Part shown: one piece after another, positions 33,739 to 43,956 of the stretch
Layout: each line of letters starts with the position of its first letter
Position numbering within the stretch: position 1 is the stretch's first letter
From: Parastagonospora avenae f. sp. tritici 18332-5
Taxonomy: Eukaryota > Ascomycota > Dothideomycetes > Pleosporales > Phaeosphaeriaceae
Assembly: GCA_022559985.1 (NCBI GenBank)
Contig: JAFJTR010000001.1
Location: forward strand, 310,001 to 374,000
Length of the DNA: 64,000 nucleotides
Direction: 5' to 3'
Notes under the pieces: generated by a model
What the model was told of the DNA's origin: nothing
Seen by the model: the letters and a program-made list of their open reading frames with translations, nothing else
Databases searched by the model: none
Translations under genes and position numbers: made by a program

Positions 33739-34689
33739 ATGCTACAGCCCAGGATAGCCATCCCGCTGCGGCGCACAATTATCGAGACATCATCAGCATG
33801 TTTTCGTCCCAGAACTCGCACACCGCATCGCACAATCATCAAACGAATATCTACAAGAAGCTTCACGTCCGCACGCTGCTTATACCTACCTGTACCGGAA
33901 CCCAAGCCCACCGAAATCGAGCCCACACCGGAACCTAAAGATGAGGACATCTTCATTCCAAAGCCGCTCGGTCGGCCGATTGGCTTCCGAGAGCCACCGC
34001 AAGCTGGCGAAAATGTTGGAAATGTAAAAACCAAGAAAGACTACACAGGCATGACATTTAAAGAGCGCAATCTGGAGAAGCGCAAGGATCTTGTAGAGAG
34101 ATGGGGCACGAACTACTTCCGCGATTTCAAGAACATTCGCAAGTATCGATCCGGCAAGACGTTCATGGCGAACCCGCGCATCTTCAAGAGCGAAGCGGCA
34201 TTATACTTCCCGAACCTACACGGCGACACACTCGCACATAAGGGAGCGGATACAACGGACGTTTTGAAAGGGAAGATATCCGTGGTCAACGTGTATAGCA
34301 GTCAGTGGGGAGAGACACAGGCGCAGACGTTTACTGGCAAGAAGACGAACACTGCACTACACCAATTGTTGGCACAGAGCCCGCACGTCGTCCAGATGGT
34401 CGATGTCAACATTGAAGAGAACACTATGAAGGCTTGGATCATTGCACTGTTCCAATGGAGGTTACGTCGAATGAAGCCAAAGCAGGATTGGGGGAAATAC
34501 TTCGTGGTCAAGAGTGGTGTCAGCGAAAAGATACGTGAGACTATTGGTCTCTTGAATGGAAGAGTTGGATACGTCTATCTCGTGGATCAAGACTGCAAGA
34601 TCAGATGGGCAGGAAGCGGTAATGCGGAAGGGACTGAGATGGACGACATGAACCGAGGTGTCGCAAAACTGATCGCTGAGGCGATCTGA
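33739..34689 (+). CDS. atp10: mitochondrial ATPase complex assembly factor ATP10
   Basis: An intronless ORF of 316 residues. The N-terminus is Arg/Ser/Thr-rich and free of acidic residues (MLQPRIAIPLRRTIIETSSA...), a typical mitochondrial presequence. The body carries Atp10 features: NYFRDFKNIRKYRSGKTF, then FPNLHGDTL, GKISVVNVYSSQWGE and the C-terminal GRVGYVYLVDQDCKIRWAGSG. The known role is assembly of the Fo subunit 6 ring of ATP synthase at the inner membrane. The start at 33739 is chosen because it opens the presequence directly. It is convergent with gos1, with 188 bp between stop codons. Confidence 0.93.
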   Translation: MLQPRIAIPLRRTIIETSSACFRPRTRTPHRTIIKRISTRSFTSARCLYLPVPEPKPTEIEPTPEPKDEDIFIPKPLGRPIGFREPPQAGENVGNVKTKKDYTGMTFKERNLEKRKDLVERWGTNYFRDFKNIRKYRSGKTFMANPRIFKSEAALYFPNLHGDTLAHKGADTTDVLKGKISVVNVYSSQWGETQAQTFTGKKTNTALHQLLAQSPHVVQMVDVNIEENTMKAWIIALFQWRLRRMKPKQDWGKYFVVKSGVSEKIRETIGLLNGRVGYVYLVDQDCKIRWAGSGNAEGTEMDDMNRGVAKLIAEAI

Positions 34690-34877
34690 AACCGCTCTTC
34701 AAGATTTGTAGATAGATGATACTTGTACAATAATACCCCGAGGCTTACACGCCTTACGCAGAACATGCCAACGACAATCATGAGGATATCCTACCCGCTC
34801 AAACGCCTAAATGATAGTTGCCAAATCGAATCAAGCCAGACCCAATTTCGAGGTGTATCCGAGAGACTCAGTCAGTT

Positions 34878-35677
34878 TCATCTGAACCATAGCAGCATGA
34901 GGAAGCAAAACGCGATGAAGCTTGCTAGAATGATCCCATCCCTTCTCTTCTTGGATCCGATGCGGCCCATGAGGCTGTTGATGCCTGGCACCTGGCTTGC
35001 TGCACCTACGATCCTTCTGTTGATGTTCGCCAGTGTCTCCCGTTGCACGTTAAAGTTCTCTTGCACAGCATAGGCCTGGCTGAGCACCGAGTCTGTAACA
35101 TTGTGTGTGTTGTCAATGCGCCGTCGTTCGTCCAGCATATAGTCTGCTTCCGCCTGAGCTGGATTCGCGGATCGGTATGCGTTGATGTCTGATCGGACAT
35201 TGGAAAGTAGGTTCGCTCGATTGCGTGCATCGGTTATGGTTGATTTGAGGCGGGCAAGTTCGCGTCGGTGGTCTGCGAGTACTTCACGGTGTCGTGCAAG
35301 GTTGTTTTGCTTCACTGCAGAAGAGCCGTGTGTGGACTCGGAGTCTAGGAGTCGTGATAGCTGACCAACGAGGCCATCTCTCTAACCACCATGTCAGTCG
35401 GAGGTGCGGCGAAGTGGGCACGGCCATGTACCTGTTCAAGCACTTCGTTGAGTCGTGTCTCTACCCGTAGCTCTTCCTCTGATGGTTTTGCGGGGATGTT
35501 TGGGGTCGCTCCGAACTGTGAATACGTGTGGAATAGTGTCTCTGTCTACCCTCCCTCGTTAGTATGCGACATTCAAGACCGGTAACTCCGCCTGGAGGTA
35601 TGCGAGGCACTGACTTGTTGCTCGAGTGTGCGCGCTTGTTGGCGCAGTTGCGCCCATCCACCGCCTGTCGAAGACAT
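34878..35677 (-). CDS. gos1: Golgi SNARE GOS1 (Golgi SNAP receptor complex member 1)
   Basis: Exons 35677-35615, 35545-35432 and 35381-34878 encode 226 residues, usual for Gos1/GOS28. Introns are 69 and 50 bp with matching phases. The N-terminus MSSTGGGWAQLRQQARTLEQ and the second exon (ETLFHTYSQFG...RLNEVLEQ) match the family. The SNARE motif runs through NNTHNV-like heptads (ERRRIDNTHNVTDSVLSQAY...ETLANINRRI). The C-terminal anchor is GIILASFIAFCFLMLLWF. It is a Qb-SNARE acting in ER-Golgi and intra-Golgi vesicle fusion. It is divergent from rpl35 across 248 bp. Confidence 0.95.
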
Positions 35678-35925
35678 GTCAAAACTTTGTTGCAGGAAAA
35701 AGGGTAGGCTGCAGCAATGCTTCTTGATGTTCTGGCATGATGTAGTCGCACCTGCCCTGCCCTGTCCGCCGACGTAAGGCGGCCAAGGCGCTAAGCCTCA
35801 AAACCCGGAAGCGAGGCGCCGAGCTGCCGACACACATCGAGCGAATTTACCAACCTCGAAAGTTAACCGCAGACGACACGCGAGACCCCATCCACATCAC
35901 CCGGACCTACTAACATACAGTCAAG

Positions 35926-36640
35926 ATGGTACGTCAAGGCTCTCTTTTGCGATTTTGAATTGGAAGATTTGTCGCGCGGCTTTGCAGGAGCGACCGGTGG
36001 AGTGGTCAAGCAATTGCTCCTCAATGCTAGTGCTGCCGCCGCAAATCTTGAATCCGTACATTTTGTGATAGGACGCATACTGACATGTTGCCATAGTCTA
36101 CTCAGTCCAAAGTCGTACGTTCGCCTTCGATCACATCATCCGTTTCGCCCGATTGAATACTCACAACCGCTGCAGAAGACCGCCCAGCTGTGGAACAAGT
36201 CCAAGGAGGACCTCGCGAGCCAGCTCGCCGACCTCAAGTCGTACGTCGAGGAACATGGCACATGTGAAGGAACGGCATACTGACGGATTACAGCGAGTTG
36301 ATTCAGCTCAGGACTGCCAAGGTCGCCGGAGGCTCCAATACCAAGCTCACCCGCATTCACGACGTCCGCAAGGGTATCGCCAAGGTCCTCACCGTCATCA
36401 ACGCCAACCAGCGCGCACAGCTTAGGTTGTTCTACAAGGGCAAGAAGTGCGTTTAGATGGATCCCGCAAATCGAGTCGCAATATCTAACAAAGTTCAGGT
36501 ACACTCCCCTCGACCTCCGATCCAAGCAGACCCGCGCCATCCGCCGAAGACTCACCAAGCACGAGGCTTCGCTCGTGACCGAGAAGCAGAAGAAGAAGCA
36601 GACACACTTCCCCCAGCGAAAGTACGCCGTCAAGGCATAA
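35926..36640 (+). CDS. rpl35: 60S ribosomal protein L35 (uL29)
   Basis: Five exons: 35926-35928 (ATG only), 36097-36114, 36176-36240, 36294-36446 and 36499-36640, encoding 126 residues, the standard length. Introns are 168, 61, 53 and 52 bp. The protein reads MSTQSKVKTAQLWNKSKEDL, then the uL29 signature LRTAKVAGG-NTKLTRIHDVRKGIAKVLTVIN, and a basic C-terminus KYTPLDLRSKQTRAIRRRL. It sits near the polypeptide exit tunnel of the large subunit. The first intron directly after the initiator ATG is typical of fungal ribosomal-protein genes. The small exons explain why no long ORF marks this gene. Confidence 0.96.
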
Positions 36641-37080
36641 ATGTGCTTTAGTGGAGGTGTTCTCTCTCTTTCTTTGTCTCACGAAGCATTGCATTGCCGG
36701 GGCTTTTCCAGCTAGCGACTCACCAATGTACCCTTAGTCACCATACCAAACGGCGAATGGAGATGGGAGGTGAAGTGGCGGGAACGGACAGGGCGATCTT
36801 CTAACGGAAACGGGTCGGCGTCCATGTCAAGATCAATATGAATCAAAAAGTTCAGACAAGCAAATTCTGGGAGCCTGATGAGACGTGAATGATAATGTTT
36901 GAATGAACATGCGTGTACTATGCATATACGCACCATTGACCCTTGAGCAAGAATACTGGATGCAACTTGAAATAAAAGAACGCGGGCGAGCAGTACCCTA
37001 TGCTGGTATGAACCTGTGGGCCTTTTTATTTGTAGCCAAGACACGACTGGTAAGTTAATGCTTGAAAATAGGATAGCAGT
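36641..37080. other. intergenic between convergent rpl35 and erg8
   Basis: This 440 bp interval is consistent with the two 3' UTRs. Nothing else is seen. Confidence 0.5.
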
Positions 37081-38807
37081 CTAAGACCTAGTAGCCCACT
37101 CGCTGTACATGCTCAAGTCCTCCACCCTGACACCCTCCATCTCTTCCCTGATGCCAATGACACCCACCTTTCCAATCTTGACGCCATCGCCCTCATCTTC
37201 GACCTTGTATGATTCGAGTGACTGTTTGAGTCCAGCAATGACCTCTTCTTTGTCCTCAACTACGAGCACGATTGCATCATACCCACCAGCTCCAGGTACC
37301 ACACCGCCAACAACACCATCCAGCTTTGAGCAGTGATCCAGCAATTTCGTCTGCTGCGGTGGTTCGATCGGCACCTTTGACGCGACACTCATTTGGCGGA
37401 TCAGTTTCCTGTTACCCTCAATGATCTCCCTCAGCTTGGAGTAATCCGCCGAACCCGCGTCCGCAGTCGCAAGTCTTGTGAGCTCAGCAGCCAGCGCCTC
37501 GTTTCCCTTTTGCAACTCACCCCAAATCTGATCCGCCTCTTCTTGGTTCTCCCCGCGCCACTTGAGAACCTGCTTCACCATGCCCGGCGTCTCACTACCA
37601 CAGTCGACATCACACATGACCAGCCGCAGACCCTTGGGCATCTTGATAGCCGCCTTGTGGATCTCTGTGTCCCATTCCGGCCCCTCGACAAGGTCCTTCA
37701 GCGCAGTTGCAAAGCCCGGACTTCCCGGCGCTGACAGGGCGCTCAGTAGACTCGGCGAGAAGCGCTTGTACAGACAAGATCCATAGACGGCACTCGCAAT
37801 GTCAAATCCGCTTCCTACTTTGCCCTGTGCCTGGCAGTGACTTGCCTGGCTCAAATTATGCAGGACCCGCAATCCCTCGTCAGTACTGACATTCCACTTG
37901 TCCTTGGGCAGGTAGAAGCCCAGGACTGCGGCGGTGAAACTGGTTACCAGCGCGGCGGAGGATCCGAGACCGGTTTTGTGGGCGTCTCTCAGGCTGACGT
38001 TGAAGTCAAGGAAACGGCTGGCGTTGCGCTGGGTTCCGGGATTGGAGTAGTAGGCCTGGTCGGCAAGGATGCGGATGGAGGACGAGGCGATGCGTTGGTT
38101 GGGCTGGAGGGTCCAGATGTAGGTGAGGGCGTAGGTAAGGGCGGTTTCGATGAAGGGGTTTTTGGAGGCGGAGATGGATTGCTGATGGCCGCTGTGATAC
38201 TAGGTTAGATCTTTCATGAAGGATATTCTTCCGAAAGTCGTGTTCCTGAGGTATTGTGGTGCGGTTCCGCCATCTAATGATGCACGCAAGTGACGTGGTG
38301 AGAGCTGCTTTGAAATTGGACTTTCGAGATAAGAACAGAAATACAAAAGATTGTAAAAGTGTAGAAGCATGGTCTGTGACTGGCCGGTGATGTTCGACAT
38401 GATTGGATGGTCACACCGATGCATTGCCGGATTGGGAAAGAAGTGTAAGAGAAGAAGCAAGGAAGTGGCGACCGAAAGAGGCATTAAAGATTGGAGTCGA
38501 GACCATTGAGAGCGAATGGAAAGCGTTCGACTACTTACACACTCAGCTGTGTCACCGATATGCCTGCATCTTGACCTTGCGACCTGTAGCCATACTCCCA
38601 GATAGCTTCATTGAACTGTGGGCTGGTAACCACAATCTCACTGATGGTGACTCCAGCCTTCGTCTGGATAGGCTCGACTACAGTGTGGATCCGCGCATCT
38701 AAGCTGAATACCAAGGCAGTGTACTTTCGTTCGAGCACCAGATATCCGCCGGCGACGAACACCTTGGCCGGACAAGAGGCGGCGTTCGGCTTTAGTGGCG
38801 CCTCCAT
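37081..38807 (-). CDS. erg8: phosphomevalonate kinase
   Basis: Exons 38807-38539 and 38191-37081 (intron 347 bp, GTAAGT...ATCACAG) encode 459 residues, the family norm. It phosphorylates mevalonate-5-phosphate to the diphosphate in the ergosterol/isoprenoid pathway (GHMP kinase superfamily). Visible features are the N-terminal SCPAKVFVAGGYLVLE, the GHMP ATP-binding loop KTGLGSSAALVTS and the C-terminal GAGGYDAIVLVVED. The start MEAPLKPNAAS is the first ATG and fits the family N-terminus. The intron is the second longest noted in this window. It is divergent from the PPR gene. Confidence 0.95.
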
Positions 38808-40077
38808 CAGACGATAGGAGATCGGAGATTGAGTGGTAGCGAGACTGAAGTGAGTGGATTATTAAGAGTGTAGGGATGTCTAGTCGGGCAACAACACGCT
38901 TTGGAACGATGGAGGGGTCTTGTGATGATGGTGATGATCTGTGCGAGGGCAGTTCCTCGCGAGTGCGCGATATGGGTCCTGCAGCGATTCAGCGCACCCA
39001 TGCACGCTGCACCTCTGCCAGCGGCGCATTTTCTTAGAGCAGACTTGGTCGCAGCAAATCTTCCTGCCAACAGGTTTGCGATCTCGATCAGCGAAGAAGT
39101 TGCGACGTTCACTCAAGTCACGTGCATGCGCGATAATTGAAGTCGATCGCCAGCCACGCTCATTTACCAACGTCGAGCTCGCCGCATCGCACATCACTCC
39201 CAGACCAGTCCTAACGCTGTGAATTTGCCCATCAGGTGCTGTCTTCTATGCCCCTTCAGTACAAGCTCCAGGCGGGGTGCAGCCGTCTTTTTCTCGTTGC
39301 GCCGACTGACTCATCGAAAGTCGTCGAGGCCGACCTTGGTCCGCCCTGGCCAGCTCGGTGACAACAGTCTTGCCGTGCCGACGAGCTAATTAGCAGCGAC
39401 TCCTATTCGCGCGGAGACGCAGGCATGCTCCCCGGGAGGACACGTTTAGGGGGCATTTGGCGAGCTGAGCCACAGGATGCGGACGGCCGCCCGACAATTT
39501 TTCGCATCCGAATTCCGCGCCCAAGTTAGCGTGTGGTTCCGTCTAACAATTCATGACGACGACGAAGCTCTGCCTGCTCGAACCTTCCCTCTGCCATCCG
39601 CTAGCAAATCGCCCTCGAGGCTCATAACTACAGTTCAGGCCACACCGACCTTCTTCTTCTCCCTCACTTTTGTGTCTTCTGCTACTAGCCATCTCGAGTC
39701 ACCGCACAGGAGTACTCGAAGCTCGCACGGCTTCATAATACCTCGCTATCCTAGCATACCTCACCTCTCAAAGCGCGTTCATTTGACGGCCATCGTCAAA
39801 TGAACCTGCAGCATCATCGCGCCTTGAGAATACCCGTACGTGCCCTTGCGCTAGAGCGCTCTCATACCTTCACGTCAAACCGGCGCACGCGAGTCGTAAA
39901 GTTGCTGCCTGGGCTCGAAAGTTGTTCGGACAACCACGAGTCTGAGGCTTGGCTCCAAGCTCCATTATACCCTTACGTGTCGCGTCTTCTTGAAATCAAT
40001 TACGCGTCTGAGGGCGAGCTATTTCTGACACAATCCAGTCTCACCCTTCCCACTTGAAGGGTTCCTCTATCTCCTAA
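38808..40077. promoter_or_regulatory. erg8/PPR-gene divergent intergenic region
   Basis: About 1.27 kb lie between divergent start codons. Short chance ORFs only. The half nearest the PPR gene is C/T-rich and leader-like. Confidence 0.5.
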
Positions 40078-43000
40078 ATGGTCTTCAAGAGCTTCCATCT
40101 CGCGCGTCAGAGTCTTGCGAAAGGCTTCACTCACGGTTACGCTCAAAGTGTTGTCGCCGGTGTCCAGACAACCAACCCTCTCGCCTCCCTCCAGCATGAC
40201 CGGTTTCGCAAAGGTCTAAAAAATCAGCATGCACTTGCTTCTACCTCCACGACTGCTGCCATCAAGGCCCTCAATGCCAATGCGCAGGAACACTCAGACT
40301 CCGGCCTAGTCGCATACTACACAGCATGGCAGAAGAACCAGCGGAGCGAGGACAAGGACTGGTCGCAGTTCCAGTTCCGCAAGCTCATTGAGTGGGACCC
40401 GAAGAGCTCTCCCAAGGTCACTCTCGAAGCAAAGGACAACAATCTCGCTATCGAAGATGTAGCTGAGCCAGTTCCCACCCGCGCTGTCGTCAACCGCGCG
40501 TACAGCACAAGCCAAGTCGACGACTTCAAGAAGGCCATCGGCAATGAAGAGTCGGAGAAGATTGCACTTGCGCGAGTGGATGAGGCTATTGCGCAAGAGG
40601 CGGCAAAGATAAAGGCAGACAATGTGGCGGCGCAGTCAGTGGAAGAGGCGGAATCAGCCATTGAAGAGGACCGGCCAGAGTCACCTGCCACCATTGCCGA
40701 CACTCTCGTCAACTCGACCACCCTTAGCTGCACCGATTCTACCATCGCGGTTAGCCCAATCGATGTACGTGAAGTCACCGATGTGTACACAACAGAACTT
40801 CAGAGGCTTGCTGAAAACCGCAAGTATGCTGAAGTGCCTGCTGTGTTCGAGGCGCTGCTCCACTCAGGAGTCAAGCCTTCGGTGGCTGCATACAATGTTC
40901 TTCTCAGCGCGGCTATTCAGCTCCCGCGCGCAAAGCACCAGGTCGTACCTAAGGCTCTGGACGTATACTCGGACATGCTCCGCCGACGCGTCGTTCCCGA
41001 TACCGCCACCTACACTGCCCTTATCGAGCTTCTCTCTGTGCGTTCGCTGGAAGTTGTTTCGTTGAAACAGAGATTCGAGGAGAAGCGTCTGCGATATGGC
41101 GGAATGGAAGAGGAGGGCCGGTTCATGCTTCAGTCAAATGAGACTGACTATGCCATTCTGACCGAAGATGGCTCGCTATCTGTCGCTGTCAAGCTCTTTG
41201 ATGCCGCTGTGAACGTGGAGTCTGGTCGTACCTTTTCCGAGAAGACCTATCGTCTGCTAGTCACTGCCTGTGCAGAGGGCGAGCGCGTGGAGGACATGGT
41301 CCGCATCTATTCGCACATGGAGTCGCGCAGCGTAACACCTGCGGCTGACATGTTTGTGCCAATGATACACGCTTTCGGAAAGTCCGGTGACCTCAGGAGT
41401 GCCGTAGAGTGCTATGACGAGTACAAGGCTCTCGCGGTATCCAACGACAACGGGGAGATCCAACTTGCTCGCAAGGACAATGATGTTTACGCCGCCCTCG
41501 TCAAGGCCTACACCGTCTGCGATCGCATTGAGGGAGGACAGAAATTCCTTTCCAAGATCGAGAGCGCCCTGGCCACACCACAGGACCTCACCTCTCTTCG
41601 TGACATCGTCGGCCTGAAGTCTTTCCTGCCAGAATGGTTGAAGAATGGTTCTTTCCAGGAGGCATTTGTGCACGCAAACGAAGTCCTCAGCTCACAAGCT
41701 CGCCATATCGCCATGGCCGCCATCTGCATCAAGGCCGCGGACCGCGATTCTATCGAGATTGCGAGCGAGGCATTCGATGATCTGCCTGCCGAGAGCGATC
41801 TGTCTCGCCCAGCAATGGCAATGGGCGCTATGCACATCCGCGCTGGGAACATTGAGGCTGCAGAGCTCTTCTGGAGGATGCTTGAGCTATCGCCTACCAA
41901 GCCAGACTTCATTGAGCCCACCGCGATGCACAGCATCGCATTAATTGGTAGTGGTCACGCCGAGCGCGGACTACGCCAGTGTCGCCAGATGTTCGCACGC
42001 ATCCGCGACTCCCAATCCGCTATCAACCAGAACAAGATGGAGATCGTCGAACAAATCGACGAGGCTATCGAGGTTATGGGTCATTTCATGATGAAGCGTG
42101 GCATGTTCCTTCCGCCGCGGGCCAGCATGGAGCTGATGTGGACGATGATCGAGAATGGTGGCCTAGTCACCCCAGTTGCTCACCACCTACTCACTGGTAT
42201 GGGACCTGAGGCCATCGCTCTTTTGAGCTTCGAAGACATCACTCTCCTGATGCAAGTCCAATCTGGAATCATACTCCAGGGTGCGGAAGTCGATCCTTCT
42301 CACGCTGCTCGATTTGCCCATTTGCTCGAAGTCATCACCGCGACTAGCACGCCTGTCAACAAGACAACGTCCAGCCTTGTCGAGAAGGTGCTCGCCACTC
42401 TCGATCGTGGTGATCTCCAACACCGATGGTACAGCTACAAGCATCCCGCGCCTGAGCCAATGTACTCACCTGCGGCGTTTGGAAACTACCCAGTTCAGGC
42501 GCCTATGGCACCTGCAGCACCCACTTTCGAGGACCAGCATGACCCATACGCTGCCTCGACTGACAACAAGGGATCTGTAGTCATCACCGAACTGCTTGAG
42601 AAGACCCATGGTAGATCTGCATCTCACCTCAACGAGGCCTTGATGAAGTTCAAGAACATGCGACGAGCTGGTCGACACCCCCGCTTCTTCACCTACGCAA
42701 AGCTTATCACCGCTGCCGCTAAGGAAGATCGTCTGAACCTGGCTCACGATATCCTCAACCTGGCCAAGCAGGATGTGCCTCTCCTGCCTCAGTACCGCAT
42801 TGTCCGATACGGCTGGGTCACTATCCTCGATGCCATGGTCGCTGCTTCTCTGACGTGCGGCCAGCGTGATCTTGCCGCCCGTTACCACCAGGACTTGCTC
42901 GACATGGGTGCAGCACCCACTGCCAACACCTTCGGTCTCTACATCACTACGCTCAAGGAGTCGACCAAGACCTTCGACGAGGCCACTGAGGCTGTCAAGA

Positions 43001-43956
43001 TCTTCCTCCGAGCCAAGGCTGAAGGCGTTGAGCCGTCGTCCTTTCTCTACAATGCTTTGATCGGCAAACTTGGCAAGGCCCGTCGTATCGATGACTGTCT
43101 TTTCTACTTCTCGGAAATGCGCAACCTTGGAATTCGTCCCACTTCAGTCACTTACGGTACCATCGTCAACGCGTTGTGCCGTGTCAGCGACGAGAAGTTT
43201 GCCGAGGAGCTTTTCGAGGAGATGGAGACCATGCCCAACTACAAACCTCGTCCTGCGCCTTACCACAGCATGATGCAATTCTTCCTTACCACCAAGCGTG
43301 ACCGTAGCAAGGTTCTCTCTTACTACGAGCGCATGCGTGCGAAGCGTATTGAGCCTACCACCCATACCTACAAGCTTTTGATTGATACTCATGCCACGCT
43401 TGAGCCTGTCGATATGGAGGCTGCCGAAAAGGTCCTCGAGCAGGTTCGCAACGCCGGTGCCGTCCCAGAGGCTGTACACTACTCCTCTTTGATCCATGCC
43501 AAGGGCTGTGTCCTCCACGACATGGACGGTGCACGCCGCCTCTTCGACACCGTTCTCGCTGACGCTCGTATTCGCCCACAAGCCTGTCTCTACCAAGCCT
43601 TGTTCGAGGCTATGGTTGCCAACCACCAGATTGCCGACACCGAGGCGATCCTCCGCGACATGCGTGCTCGTCACGTTGAAATGACACCTTACATTGCCAA
43701 CTCGCTCATCCACGGCTGGGCTCTTACCCACAACATCGAGAAGGCGAAAGCCATCTACGAGTCCGTCCCCGAGAGCAAGCGCGAGCCCAGCACCTACGAG
43801 GCTATGACCCGCGCCTACATGGCTGTTGAGGACCGCGCCGCAGCTATGACTGTAGTCAACGAGGGTCTGTCCCGTGGCTACCCTGCTGCTGTCGCAAGCA
43901 AGATTCTTGAACTTGTCGGCGGCGGACGTGCGCACGGTCCTGAAGTCACTGCTTGA
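40078..43956 (+). CDS. large PPR protein, probable mitochondrial mRNA translation regulator (Cya5-like)
   Basis: An intronless ORF of 1292 residues, the longest single exon here. The N-terminus (MVFKSFHLARQSLAKGFTHGY) is basic and Ser-rich, suiting mitochondrial import. Pentatricopeptide-type helical repeats are visible in at least two blocks: residues about 235-480 (AAYNVLLSAAIQL, YTALIELLSV) and about 970-1290 (YNALIGKLGKARRIDDCLFYFSEM, YGTIVNALCRV, YHSMMQFFLT, HYSSLIHAKG). The middle is helical with unclear repeats. Size and layout match the Neurospora CYA-5 type of regulator of mitochondrial cox1 expression, but I cannot exclude another fungal PPR group. It probably binds one or more organellar RNAs. 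Confidence 0.88.
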   Translation: MVFKSFHLARQSLAKGFTHGYAQSVVAGVQTTNPLASLQHDRFRKGLKNQHALASTSTTAAIKALNANAQEHSDSGLVAYYTAWQKNQRSEDKDWSQFQFRKLIEWDPKSSPKVTLEAKDNNLAIEDVAEPVPTRAVVNRAYSTSQVDDFKKAIGNEESEKIALARVDEAIAQEAAKIKADNVAAQSVEEAESAIEEDRPESPATIADTLVNSTTLSCTDSTIAVSPIDVREVTDVYTTELQRLAENRKYAEVPAVFEALLHSGVKPSVAAYNVLLSAAIQLPRAKHQVVPKALDVYSDMLRRRVVPDTATYTALIELLSVRSLEVVSLKQRFEEKRLRYGGMEEEGRFMLQSNETDYAILTEDGSLSVAVKLFDAAVNVESGRTFSEKTYRLLVTACAEGERVEDMVRIYSHMESRSVTPAADMFVPMIHAFGKSGDLRSAVECYDEYKALAVSNDNGEIQLARKDNDVYAALVKAYTVCDRIEGGQKFLSKIESALATPQDLTSLRDIVGLKSFLPEWLKNGSFQEAFVHANEVLSSQARHIAMAAICIKAADRDSIEIASEAFDDLPAESDLSRPAMAMGAMHIRAGNIEAAELFWRMLELSPTKPDFIEPTAMHSIALIGSGHAERGLRQCRQMFARIRDSQSAINQNKMEIVEQIDEAIEVMGHFMMKRGMFLPPRASMELMWTMIENGGLVTPVAHHLLTGMGPEAIALLSFEDITLLMQVQSGIILQGAEVDPSHAARFAHLLEVITATSTPVNKTTSSLVEKVLATLDRGDLQHRWYSYKHPAPEPMYSPAAFGNYPVQAPMAPAAPTFEDQHDPYAASTDNKGSVVITELLEKTHGRSASHLNEALMKFKNMRRAGRHPRFFTYAKLITAAAKEDRLNLAHDILNLAKQDVPLLPQYRIVRYGWVTILDAMVAASLTCGQRDLAARYHQDLLDMGAAPTANTFGLYITTLKESTKTFDEATEAVKIFLRAKAEGVEPSSFLYNALIGKLGKARRIDDCLFYFSEMRNLGIRPTSVTYGTIVNALCRVSDEKFAEELFEEMETMPNYKPRPAPYHSMMQFFLTTKRDRSKVLSYYERMRAKRIEPTTHTYKLLIDTHATLEPVDMEAAEKVLEQVRNAGAVPEAVHYSSLIHAKGCVLHDMDGARRLFDTVLADARIRPQACLYQALFEAMVANHQIADTEAILRDMRARHVEMTPYIANSLIHGWALTHNIEKAKAIYESVPESKREPSTYEAMTRAYMAVEDRAAAMTVVNEGLSRGYPAAVASKILELVGGGRAHGPEVTA

